From Sporolactobacillus vineae DSM 21990 = SL153 (GTDB lineage Bacteria; Bacillota; Bacilli; Bacillales; Sporolactobacillaceae): a stretch of 64,000 bases of DNA. The stretch is from positions 1 through 64,000 of the forward strand of contig NZ_KB899044.1 in assembly GCF_000377985.1 (NCBI RefSeq). Direction: 5' to 3'. Made by a program: the position numbers and the translations under genes. Below are positions 44,308 through 51,964 of the stretch, in pieces (within the stretch, counting starts at the first letter, position 1; the number at the start of each line of letters is the position of its first letter). A model generated the notes under the pieces. It was not told where the DNA came from. It was given only the letters and a program-made list of their open reading frames with translations, and did no database searches.

Positions 44308-45870
44308 TTGCTGTTAATTGAAGCTAAAGATCTGTCATTTTCCTATGGTGATAAACTGATTTATAAAGATATGAATTTCCGGCTTATGGAGGGGGAGCAC
44401 ATTGCCCTTGTCGGTAAGAACGGGGCCGGAAAATCAACCTTTCTGAAACTGCTGACCGGTATGCTGCTCCCTGACGGCGGCAGCATTGAAAAGAAGCGGG
44501 ACCTGCATGTCGGCGTTATCGAACAGCATTTGCATTTCGACCGCGATCAGACGATTTATTCGTTTATGAAGAGCGCTTTTCAGCCGCTATTGGACGCGGA
44601 GCAGCGGATGAATGCACTTGCTGAGAAAATGGGCCGTCCTGATGCCGATCAGGCGTGCCTTGAAGAATATGGTGAACTTCAAGATCGGCTGATCGCAAAT
44701 AATTTTTATACCATTGATGCCCGGATCAGCGAGATGGCCGACGGGCTCGGGCTTTCCGCGATCGGCATGGACACTACGACAGACCGGATGAGCGGCGGCC
44801 AGCTGACAAAATTGTGTCTGGCCAAATTACTTCTGGAAGCGCCGGAGATGTTGCTGCTTGATGAACCGACGAATTATCTGGATACGGCACATATTGTCTG
44901 GCTGACTGAGTATCTGAAGAATTATCCGCACGCCTTTATTGTCGTGTCGCATGATACCGGGTTTCTGAACAAAATCTCCGGTTTTGTCTACCATCTGGAA
45001 AATCACGAGCTGGTCCGTTATATTGGCAACTACCAATCCTTCCTCAGCCAGCATGAAGCCCGCGTTGAGCAGCAGGAAATAGCCTTCCGCCAGCAGCAGC
45101 GGGAAATTAAGAAACTTGAAACCTATATTCAGAAAAATAAGGTGCGCACGGCGACCGCCCGTCAGGCGAAGAGCCGGGAAAAAGTGCTGAGTAAGATCGA
45201 ACGATTGGATCCGCCGGAATCGGTCCGCAAACCGTCATTCCATTTTCATGTCGATCATGAGCCGGTACGCAGTCTGTTCACAGCGGAGCATCTGTGTGTC
45301 GGTTACGACACGCCATTACTTCCGCCCATTGATTTCAAAATCATCCGTGGTGAGAAGATTGCCATAGTCGGGCACAACGGAATCGGTAAAACAACTTTTT
45401 TGCGGACCCTGCTGGGTGAACTCTCACCGCTTGCGGGCAGAGTCATCACCGGTGACCGAGTTCAGCCTGCTTACTTTTCGCAGCTTTCCAGCCCGCCTGC
45501 CGAGACCCCGCTGGAATGGATGAAGGATCAGTTTCCGACTCTTGAAGAGCAGGTGCTCCGTCGTCATCTCGCCCAATGCGGTGTCTACGCGGAGCATATG
45601 CGTCAGCCGATGCGTACGCTGAGCGGCGGTGAAGAAACAAAGGTCCGGATCGGAAGGCTCATGCTGCAGAAAAGCAATGTGCTGATTTTCGACGAGCCTA
45701 CCAACCATCTGGATGTTGATGCGAAGGCTGCTCTGAGTGAAGCACTTGAGAACTATGAAGGAACAGTAGTCGTTGTCAGCCATGAACAGAGTTTTTACAC
45801 GCGCTGGGTGAACAGAGTCTGGGACATCGAGGACTGGTCCTCCAGAGAAAAAACGGTGCATGAAGAGTGA
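44308..45870 (+). CDS. ABC-F family ATPase
   Basis: A 520-residue protein with two ABC ATPase domains and no membrane segment. Walker A motifs are GKNGAGKST (36-44) and GHNGIGKTT; the signature motifs are SGGQ and LSGGEETK; Walker B motifs are LLLDEPTNYLD and LIFDEPTNHLD. The inter-domain linker is the long basic ABC-F helix pair (QQREIKKLETYIQKNK ... RTATARQAKSREK). Members act on the ribosome as antibiotic-protection or translation factors; this one looks nearer the housekeeping YfmM/YkpA-like group than Vga/Lsa. Start TTG 44308 has GAGGAGA 8 bp upstream. The attenuator before it suggests induction by ribosome-stalling drugs. Confidence 0.88.
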   Translation: MLLIEAKDLSFSYGDKLIYKDMNFRLMEGEHIALVGKNGAGKSTFLKLLTGMLLPDGGSIEKKRDLHVGVIEQHLHFDRDQTIYSFMKSAFQPLLDAEQRMNALAEKMGRPDADQACLEEYGELQDRLIANNFYTIDARISEMADGLGLSAIGMDTTTDRMSGGQLTKLCLAKLLLEAPEMLLLDEPTNYLDTAHIVWLTEYLKNYPHAFIVVSHDTGFLNKISGFVYHLENHELVRYIGNYQSFLSQHEARVEQQEIAFRQQQREIKKLETYIQKNKVRTATARQAKSREKVLSKIERLDPPESVRKPSFHFHVDHEPVRSLFTAEHLCVGYDTPLLPPIDFKIIRGEKIAIVGHNGIGKTTFLRTLLGELSPLAGRVITGDRVQPAYFSQLSSPPAETPLEWMKDQFPTLEEQVLRRHLAQCGVYAEHMRQPMRTLSGGEETKVRIGRLMLQKSNVLIFDEPTNHLDVDAKAALSEALENYEGTVVVVSHEQSFYTRWVNRVWDIEDWSSREKTVHEE

Positions 45871-45941
45871 ATTCTTGCTGAGGTTGCCGGTGAACACTGA
45901 TCCTCAATGAGGGAAATCTTTGTGAAAAGGGGCGCTGACAG

Positions 45942-46271
45942 ATGGGCGAAAGACGCATCCGGAAGCTGGACGAACAGACACTGGCCGCGGTTTCCAGTAT
46001 ATTCAAAGCCGTTTCCGATCCTTCACGCATCCGGATACTTCATCTGCTATCCCAGAGTGAATGTTCGGTGACCGAGATTGCCCGTTTACTGGATCTTCAA
46101 CAATCCGCGGTGTCCCATCAGCTGAGTTTTCTGAAAAAACTCCATCTCGTGAAGTCGCGCCGAAGCGGCAGGACGGTATTTTACAGTGAAGAGGATGAGC
46201 ATGTGATGAACTTACTGGCACAGACCATTGTTCATGCTCGTCATGGGCTGGCTAATGAACTAAGAAAATAG
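45942..46271 (+). CDS. ArsR/SmtB-family metal sensor, CzrA type
   Basis: A 109-residue winged-helix repressor. The DNA-reading helix lies in LDLQQSAVSHQLSFLKKLHLV. The last helix carries Asp85, His87, His98 and His101, the D-x-H-x10-H-x2-H pattern of the alpha-5 zinc/cobalt site in CzrA and SmtB. Zn2+ or Co2+ would release it from DNA. Its usual target, a cation diffusion facilitator or P-type ATPase gene, is not adjacent. The ATG follows AAGGGG at a somewhat long distance. It lies between the ABC-F gene and an LSm-like gene, with zur 0.5 kb downstream. Confidence 0.88.
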   Translation: MGERRIRKLDEQTLAAVSSIFKAVSDPSRIRILHLLSQSECSVTEIARLLDLQQSAVSHQLSFLKKLHLVKSRRSGRTVFYSEEDEHVMNLLAQTIVHARHGLANELRK

Positions 46272-46372
46272 TCCGGTTGCCTGACTTTGTCATTCTCAGG
46301 GCTGCAGCCGCCTCATTGTATCCTCTGTCGACATAGTGTATGAGAGACTCAGGCAGTGAGGAGGATGCGCCG

Positions 46373-46624
46373 TTGGGCTATGATCAAATTTACGGGGAAT
46401 GCCGGAAGTTGTTGAATCAGTCCGTTGAAATTCGCTGTCACGATGGATCGGTTCACCGCGGGATTCTGACACACGTTGATGACCGGCATGCTTATTTGCA
46501 GATGCAGGGGGGAAATTCTGACTTTGATCATCCAGGACTGTTTGTCTGGGGCTGGGGCCGGGGATTTCCTATTGCTCTGGCATCGATTGCAGCCATTGTG
46601 GCACTCGGATTTTTCTTTTGGTGA
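46373..46624 (+). CDS. LSm-like small membrane protein
   Basis: An 83-residue protein. The first half (LLNQSVEIRCHDGSVHRG, then VDDRHAYLQ) aligns with the N-terminus of the protein at 43493-43861: both have VEIxCxDGS, a G four residues later and a VD...Y strand. Both then share FxWGxGxG and a hydrophobic C-terminal stretch, here a membrane helix (ALASIAAIVALGFFFW) instead of a Pro/Tyr-rich tail. Start TTG 46373 has GAGGAGG 8 bp upstream; the frame extends to ATG 46340 without a site. Function unknown. Confidence 0.7.
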   Translation: MGYDQIYGECRKLLNQSVEIRCHDGSVHRGILTHVDDRHAYLQMQGGNSDFDHPGLFVWGWGRGFPIALASIAAIVALGFFFW

Positions 46625-46643
46625 ATCGTATGCTTATGGCATC

Positions 46644-46677
46644 AGGGAACTTTTCGGCGAAGAGAAGTTCCCTTTTT
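46644..46677 (+). terminator. Terminator after the LSm-like gene
   Basis: AGGGAACTT / AAGTTCCCT, a perfect 9-bp stem with a 12-base loop, followed by TTTT. Confidence 0.88.
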
Positions 46678-46782
46678 GGTGAAAACTTTCGCTTTTCCTG
46701 TTTTTTTTCTGGAAAAGTTGCTATGCTGTAGGTATATTAGAAAGTTCATCAGTTATTGGCAAGCAATCAGAGGTGTTTCCAT

Positions 46783-47211
46783 TTGAATAAAGATGAAGCT
46801 TTACTGCTCCTGAAATCCAGGGGGTTTAAACATACGGATAAACGGGAAGATATGCTGGACTTGTTTGAGAAGAAACACGGATATTTGTCAGCAAAGGAAA
46901 TTCAGACAGCGATGAAAGACGACTACCCGGGGCTGAGTTTTGATACGATTTATCGCAATCTGTCGCTGTTCAAGAAATTGCTGATCCTCGAGGAAACGGA
47001 ACTGGAGGGGGAACGGGTTTTCCAGTTTCGCTGCACAACCGAAGAGCATCACCATCATCTGATTTGTCTGGGCTGCGGCAAGACCAGAACCATTGAGGTG
47101 TGTCCGATGCAGGATCTGTCGCAGCTTGATCCCGACTTTAAAGTGACCGGCCATAAATTCGAAGTCTACGGTTACTGTAAACAATGCCAGAAAAAAGCGG
47201 CGGGTTTCTGA
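46783..47211 (+). CDS. zur: Zinc uptake repressor Zur (Fur family)
   Basis: A 142-residue Fur-family repressor of zinc uptake genes. It follows B. subtilis Zur closely: the DDYPGLSFDTIYRNLSLF DNA-binding helix, the TTEEHHHHLICLGCGKT sensor region, the CPM motif and GHKFEVYGYCKQC. Structural zinc cysteines are Cys95, Cys98, Cys132 and Cys135. Start TTG 46783 has AGAGGTG 8 bp upstream; the longer frame from 46756 lacks a site. The CzrA-type sensor nearby would handle zinc excess while Zur handles zinc shortage. Confidence 0.92.
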   Translation: MNKDEALLLLKSRGFKHTDKREDMLDLFEKKHGYLSAKEIQTAMKDDYPGLSFDTIYRNLSLFKKLLILEETELEGERVFQFRCTTEEHHHHLICLGCGKTRTIEVCPMQDLSQLDPDFKVTGHKFEVYGYCKQCQKKAAGF

Positions 47212-47230
47212 ATAATCCACAGTCCCGGCC

Positions 47231-47710
47231 TCAATACTGAAAGACCGTAAGGCCAAGAACCTCATTCTCAGACAGAAGCTGTTCGATACGCTGACGCTGA
47301 TCTTCCCTGCAATGGATGATCAGGACAACGCCAGGTTCGGACTGCTTTATTTTTTTACCTTTCTTAAGGAATTGAAAGATACAGCTGATTAAATATCCGG
47401 ACAGGAAGCCCGCAATACTCGCACCGATACCCCAGATCACCGGCCCGAAGTAAAGCCGGTAACCGACACCTGCGCCGATTACCGCCCATGCCGTGGCAAG
47501 GATAAAAGGCAGTTCCAGTCTGGCTTCTCGCTCACTCTCAGACGGCCCGGCTGAAGACAGAGCGGCATCAGGACCCGGCCGTTCCAGTGAGACGGCTGTA
47601 ATGTCCTTTCTTTCAATGCCCGCATGGAGCAACGCACCGAGTATCACTTCGACCTTCAAAGTATGTTTAAAAATACTTAATATCTCGATCAATTTGATTC
47701 TCCATTCCAT
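47231..47710 (-). CDS. Unknown protein with a Gly-rich membrane hairpin
   Basis: A 159-residue protein: an N-terminal globular part (about 1-65, with KVEVILGALLHAGIERKDITAV), two adjoining hydrophobic segments around GAGVGYRLYFGPVIWGIGAS, then a basic stretch and a beta-alpha domain ending in LTVFQY. The flanking soluble parts could form one ferredoxin-like fold (VVLIIHCRED, EVLGLTV) around the membrane hairpin. I do not recognise the family. ATG 47710 overlaps the upstream gene by 22 bp, suggesting coupled translation; a longer frame reaches 47752. Confidence 0.65.
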   Translation of the reverse strand: MEWRIKLIEILSIFKHTLKVEVILGALLHAGIERKDITAVSLERPGPDAALSSAGPSESEREARLELPFILATAWAVIGAGVGYRLYFGPVIWGIGASIAGFLSGYLISCIFQFLKKGKKIKQSEPGVVLIIHCREDQRQRIEQLLSENEVLGLTVFQY

Positions 47711-48468
47711 CCATTTTCCGGGAAAAGGGGATGTGCGCGCTTGACCGGCCACTTGCGGCGCAGGTAATCCTTCTGCTCTCTGACGAAAAAATGATTATGA
47801 TTCAGTGTTCCCCGGTATGCGTCATAAGCCGCACCGAAGTGCAATGAAGGAATGAACAGCAGCCATTCCATATCGAGGACCCTTTTCGACACATCGATAT
47901 TACCGGTCAGCAACCATTGAAGGCTTTCCATACTGTGGGAAAAATACGTGATCACCAAAGTCCAGATCATCAGCGACAGCGCTGTGATTGTGCGCTGGCA
48001 ATAGAGTTCTCCGGTACCGGGAAGAAACAGCGACCAGAGCATGGCAATGCGCGGGGAACGTTTGTCCAGGTAGGACAGGCTATATGACTTCATCTCGAAA
48101 ATCGGCCGGATGACCGGCGTCTGCTCCGTAAGCAGGCACAGCTGATTGATGTCTTTTGCAGAACGATAGCTGTCGAAGATGCAGAAAAAGTAAAAAGGTA
48201 TATAAATCAGTGCCCAGCGTGAATTCAGCACCTCTTTTGCCAGTTCGAATTGACCGGAAAAGGAATAAGCAGTTGCCTGGTTCAGATGGGCATTAAGATT
48301 GATAATGACCTCAAAAAGAATGAGGATATTGCCTTTGATATGCATGTTGATCAGCATATGTCCGTATCCGGGAAAAGCGGCCGACCACCAGGCGATCACG
48401 AGGGGATTGGACCGGGAGAGCTGTGAAAGGCCCAGACAGCTCAGTGAGAAGGGGTAACGTCGTGACAT
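47689..48468 (-). CDS. Membrane protein with an internal duplication
   Basis: A 259-residue integral membrane protein built of two related halves, about residues 21-104 and 138-221. Each starts with a (N/S)PxxAxxWSxxxPGxG motif, has a hydrophobic pair of helices, then a K(E/R)VL(N/D) motif and an aromatic stretch ending in (F/Y)D(S/A)YR. PGxGHxY-type starts recall TM2/DUF5683-like proteins. Function unknown. The ATG has AAAGGA 8 bp upstream, and its end overlaps the next gene, so the two membrane proteins probably work together. Confidence 0.7.
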   Translation of the reverse strand: MSRRYPFSLSCLGLSQLSRSNPLVIAWWSAAFPGYGHMLINMHIKGNILILFEVIINLNAHLNQATAYSFSGQFELAKEVLNSRWALIYIPFYFFCIFDSYRSAKDINQLCLLTEQTPVIRPIFEMKSYSLSYLDKRSPRIAMLWSLFLPGTGELYCQRTITALSLMIWTLVITYFSHSMESLQWLLTGNIDVSKRVLDMEWLLFIPSLHFGAAYDAYRGTLNHNHFFVREQKDYLRRKWPVKRAHPLFPENGWNGESN

Positions 48469-48652
48469 GTTCAGGATCCTTTCGTTTCAAGCGAGTCTTG
48501 ACACCGTCTCCATCAGCTGATGCAGACTTAGTTTGCCGGATTGGGAACAATTCATGCAAAATAACGAAATAATGCTGTGACAGGCTTTATTGATGTAACA
48601 ATGTTATGTTATATTAAAGATGTAAACAATTGCTGCTTGGGAGGTGATTCGT

Positions 48653-49312
48653 ACGGACGACGAATTAATTACGAAAAAACAGCTGCTTGAGAAAACAGGG
48701 ATTTCATACGGCCAGCTCTACCGCTGGAAACGCAAAAAACTGATTCCTGAAAGCTGGTTCATCAGAAAAGCGACCTATACCGGTCAGGAAACCTTTTTTC
48801 CGAAAGAGAAGATTCTGAACCGGGTGGACCAGATTACTGCGTTGAAAGATAAGCTGTCGCTTGATGAACTGGCAGACCGTTTTTCACCATTGACGATGAA
48901 GCGGGTCACACTGTCTGCGGATGAAGCCGTAGCCCGGCATATCGTTTCCGCTTCTTCCGTAAGCTATTTCCTGAAAGCGGGCCATGACGGCCGGTCCCTT
49001 CATTTTCCGCAGCTGCTGGCCCTGTCGGTTCTCGACCTATTGCTGAGCGACGGAAGGATGAATGCAGGAGAAAGTGAGGAGCTGCTTCAGGTTCTCAGCA
49101 CACATGGTCCCGATCATTTCGATCGGAACAGCTGTCTCTATTTTATTCGGAAAATGGGCGTACCGGCTTTTTTTATCGTGCTGGACGATACTGAACTTTA
49201 TTTTGACCGTAAGACGCATATTGTGGCGCAGCTGCAGCTCCAGCCTTACGCTGAGAAGCTGGCAGCAAAGCTTAACGGGAGCATACATAAGGAGGATTTG
49301 CCTGATGTCTGA
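48653..49312 (+). CDS. yhbD: YhbD-like DUF4004 protein
   Basis: A soluble protein of about 220 residues. The N-terminal MerR-like helix-turn-helix (LITKKQLLEKTGISYGQLYRWKRK ... LIPESWFIRKATYTGQETFF) is typical of YhbD. No ATG, GTG or TTG codon fits the strong GGGAGGTGA site: GTG 48644 lies inside it, while ACG 48653 is 8 bp away and matches the family N-terminus. An ACG (or ATT 48647) start is therefore proposed. The gene precedes two bactofilin genes, overlaps the first by 8 bp and is probably their regulator or partner. Confidence 0.8.
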   Translation, partial: TDDELITKKQLLEKTGISYGQLYRWKRKKLIPESWFIRKATYTGQETFFPKEKILNRVDQITALKDKLSLDELADRFSPLTMKRVTLSADEAVARHIVSASSVSYFLKAGHDGRSLHFPQLLALSVLDLLLSDGRMNAGESEELLQVLSTHGPDHFDRNSCLYFIRKMGVPAFFIVLDDTELYFDRKTHIVAQLQLQPYAEKLAAKLNGSIHKEDLPDV

Positions 49313-50057
49313 CAAAAAGGGGAAAAATCTGAAAATCATGGGAGAAACCTCCGCCAGCGGTGGGAAATTTGATAAGATGCGCGTCATGGGTGAATGTAAA
49401 ATACAGGGCGACGTCCGGGCAAAGAACTGCAAACTGATGGGTGAATGCACGATTGACGGGAATCTGAACTGCGGCTTTTTTCATAACATGGGTGAGACGG
49501 AAATCGCCGGGTCGCTGAAAGCAGCGGAAATACGGCTGATCGGTCAGGTTCATGTAAAAGAACAATGTTATGTTCGAAATGGTTCCATTTACGGCGAATT
49601 AAATTGTGAGAAAGACATCAACGGGAATCAGATTCGTGTTCGCGGCATGATGCGCTCAAGGGGGAATGTGAACCTGGAAAAGCTGGATATGCACGGCGGC
49701 ATTTTTGTCGACGGCTTGCTGAATTGTTCCTCAGTGGATATCCTTCTGCGCTTCGATGCCGATAATTATATTCATGAAATCGGTACGTCAAAGTTAAGGA
49801 TCAGACGGAAACACTCACTCTTCAACAATGTGCCGGTGGTCAATTTCCAGGCAGACACGATCGAAGGGGATGATCTTGATCTTGAATACACAACGGCACG
49901 GATCGTCCGGGGGGCACATGTGTCCATTGGTGTCGGTTGCAAGATCAACAAGGTAGAATACACGGACAAATACAGCGAAGGAAAGAATACGGAAGTGGGC
50001 AAGGTGATCAAGGTTCTCGCAAAGCACAATTCAGGAAGGGCAGAGGGAGGCGACTGA
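49305..50057 (+). CDS. yhbE: Bactofilin-like polymer-forming protein
   Basis: A 250-residue protein made of a right-handed beta-helix of short repeats (MRVMGECKIQGDVRAKNC, LMGECTIDGNLNCG, MGETEIAGSLKA), the mark of the bactofilin (DUF583) cytoskeletal family. In B. subtilis YhbE and YhbF (BacE/BacF) are reported to be needed for flagellar function. ATG 49305 has AAGGAGG upstream. It overlaps yhbD and is 1 bp from yhbF. Confidence 0.88.
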   Translation: MSDKKGKNLKIMGETSASGGKFDKMRVMGECKIQGDVRAKNCKLMGECTIDGNLNCGFFHNMGETEIAGSLKAAEIRLIGQVHVKEQCYVRNGSIYGELNCEKDINGNQIRVRGMMRSRGNVNLEKLDMHGGIFVDGLLNCSSVDILLRFDADNYIHEIGTSKLRIRRKHSLFNNVPVVNFQADTIEGDDLDLEYTTARIVRGAHVSIGVGCKINKVEYTDKYSEGKNTEVGKVIKVLAKHNSGRAEGGD

Positions 50058-50058
50058 A

Positions 50059-50796
50059 GTGACCGATCCGGACAAAAAACCGCTGGCCGATTTGTCGATT
50101 GCTGGTTCCGGAATCACTCCGGGCGGGATTTATCGGAAGGCAGTGATCAGCGGCAGCGGTAAAGTGCAGGGGAATATCTCCTGCGCAACGATGGATATAA
50201 GCGGCAGTGGAAAAATTATGGGTGATGTGGATACCGGGACCTTGCAGATCAGCGGCTCAGGCGTGGTCGACGGGGACGTCAAGGCCGATTCGCTGACGAT
50301 TAACGGCACCTCGAGGATTGAAAAGGATGTAACGGTTGCGGAATGCGAGGTGAACGGCCGGCTGACGATTAAGGGCAGTCTTCACGGAGAATCCGCCCGT
50401 TCCTATGGACAGTTAAGCATTGACGGGGACATCGAAACTGAGGAATTAACCGTTGAAGGCAAGCTGTCCGTTGCCGGCCTGTGCAGTGCGGACCGGATTG
50501 CTATCAAGCTGGGCGGCGGCTCGTCGGCAATCCATGAAATCGGCTGCAGCAGGCTGAACGTCCATCGCGGAATTGTGACCGGATGGATGGTGCAGCTGTT
50601 CGGAAAGATTCGGGGAGCGGGACTGACTGTGGATACGATCGAAGGGGATGAACTTTTTCTGGAAGATACAGAAGTGCAAACAGTGCATGGCAGTAAAGTC
50701 GTGATCGGTGCAGGCTGCCGCATCGATAAAGTATTTTATAAGGAAAGTTATTGGTGCGCCAACGACAGCCAGGTTCGGGCTGTCGTCAAAGAATAA
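50059..50796 (+). CDS. yhbF: Bactofilin-like polymer-forming protein
   Basis: A 245-residue bactofilin paralogue of the preceding gene, with repeats such as AVISGSGKVQGNISCATM, DISGSGKIMGDVDTGTL and QISGSGVVDGDVKADSL. The C-terminal parts of both end in an IEGDDLDLE / IEGDELFLE segment followed by GxGCxIDKVxY, so they arose by duplication and may co-polymerise. GTG 50059 has GGGAGG upstream. Confidence 0.88.
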   Translation: MTDPDKKPLADLSIAGSGITPGGIYRKAVISGSGKVQGNISCATMDISGSGKIMGDVDTGTLQISGSGVVDGDVKADSLTINGTSRIEKDVTVAECEVNGRLTIKGSLHGESARSYGQLSIDGDIETEELTVEGKLSVAGLCSADRIAIKLGGGSSAIHEIGCSRLNVHRGIVTGWMVQLFGKIRGAGLTVDTIEGDELFLEDTEVQTVHGSKVVIGAGCRIDKVFYKESYWCANDSQVRAVVKE

Positions 50797-50884
50797 TCGG
50801 GCGGTCTCACGAGAACAGAGCGTTTTTGCTATAATGGTAAAAGATAGCATATCTTGATTCTAACTGGATAAGGGGCTTACAGTG

Positions 50885-51805
50885 ATGATTTTTCCGGCAC
50901 ATTTGCGCGAAGGTGATAAAATCGGCGTGATCAGTCCGGCCGGTCCGCCTGATCCGGAGAAACTGAGACGGGCTGCGGAATGGCTGACCGGACTCGGGTT
51001 TTCCGTTGTCTGCGGGCGTGCCGCAGAGCGGAGCGACGGTTACCTTGCAGGAACTGATGATGAACGGGTTGAAGATCTGCATACGATGTTCGCCGATGAT
51101 TCGATCCGCGCGATTATCTGTTCGAGAGGGGGTTACGGCAGCGCCCGGTTTGCTGACCGTATCGATTATGAGTTGATCCGCAGTCATCCGAAAATCTTCT
51201 GGGGTTACAGTGATATTACCTATCTTCATACGGCGATTCGGCAGCAGGCCGGCCTGGTTACTTTTCACGGGCCGATGCTGGCATCGGATCTGGGCGGGGA
51301 GCACGTTCCTTCATTGTCCAGACAGCTCTTTTCTCAGTTATTTCAGCCGGAAATTCTCCGTTACGATCAGCACGTCTCGCCGCTCAGTGTGATCTGCGGC
51401 GGTTCGGTGAGCGGTATGCTGGTCGGCGGCAACCTGTCTCTTTTAGTCAGTTCGCTCGGTACCCCTTTTGAAATCGATACAAAAAATAAAGTCCTGTTGA
51501 TTGAGGACATCGGGGAGAAACCTTATCGTGTCGACAGCATGTTGAACCAGCTTCGTCTTGCCGGAAAACTGCACCGAGCGGCAGGATTTATCGTTGGGAA
51601 TTTCAAGCTGGATCCGGATGACGAACCGGAAGACGGCCCCTCGATTGAGGAAGTGATCAGGAGCTACCTGTTACCGCTTCAGAAGCCGGCACTCGGCGGT
51701 TTCCTGATCGGCCACTGCGAACCCAGTTTTTCTGTTCCGCTTGGGTCAGACTGCCTGCTTGATGCAGACCGGAAGCAGCTCTGGCTCCAGCCTGGGGTTC
51801 AATGA
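50885..51805 (+). CDS. LD-carboxypeptidase (S66 family)
   Basis: A 306-residue S66 peptidase (LdcA/MccF-type) that removes the terminal D-Ala from murein tetrapeptides or detoxifies related amides. The nucleophile serine lies in CSRGGYGSARFADRID, and WGYSDITYLHTAI follows. The glutamate is in LLIEDIGEKPYRVDSML and the histidine in IGHCEPSFSVPLG. ATG 50885 is chosen; an in-frame GTG precedes it. It is the last gene before a terminator, and a murein-recycling role fits the nag operon. Confidence 0.87.
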   Translation: MIFPAHLREGDKIGVISPAGPPDPEKLRRAAEWLTGLGFSVVCGRAAERSDGYLAGTDDERVEDLHTMFADDSIRAIICSRGGYGSARFADRIDYELIRSHPKIFWGYSDITYLHTAIRQQAGLVTFHGPMLASDLGGEHVPSLSRQLFSQLFQPEILRYDQHVSPLSVICGGSVSGMLVGGNLSLLVSSLGTPFEIDTKNKVLLIEDIGEKPYRVDSMLNQLRLAGKLHRAAGFIVGNFKLDPDDEPEDGPSIEEVIRSYLLPLQKPALGGFLIGHCEPSFSVPLGSDCLLDADRKQLWLQPGVQ

Positions 51806-51813
51806 CCCGTTCA

Positions 51814-51842
51814 TTGACAAAGTTTGCCGTAGAAATTATGAT
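51814..51842 (+). promoter_or_regulatory. Strong SigA-type promoter before nadE
   Basis: TTGACA (51814-51819), 17 bp, TATGAT (51837-51842). A terminator follows at 51876-51906, before the gene. Confidence 0.65.
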
Positions 51843-51875
51843 GAATATACGTTTTTTGTAGATAAACGGAAGATA

Positions 51876-51906
51876 AGTCTCTCTGGGATTAGAGGGGCTT
51901 TTTTTG
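51876..51906 (+). terminator. Terminator between the carboxypeptidase gene and nadE
   Basis: AGTCTCTCT / AGAGGGGCT, 9 bp with two G-T pairs, followed by a run of T. It may also act as an attenuator for the promoter just upstream. Confidence 0.8.
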
Positions 51907-51964
51907 TAAAGAATGAGAAAATGCGAAAATGGAAGGATTCCGTTCAAAGGAGAAGTGACGACGA

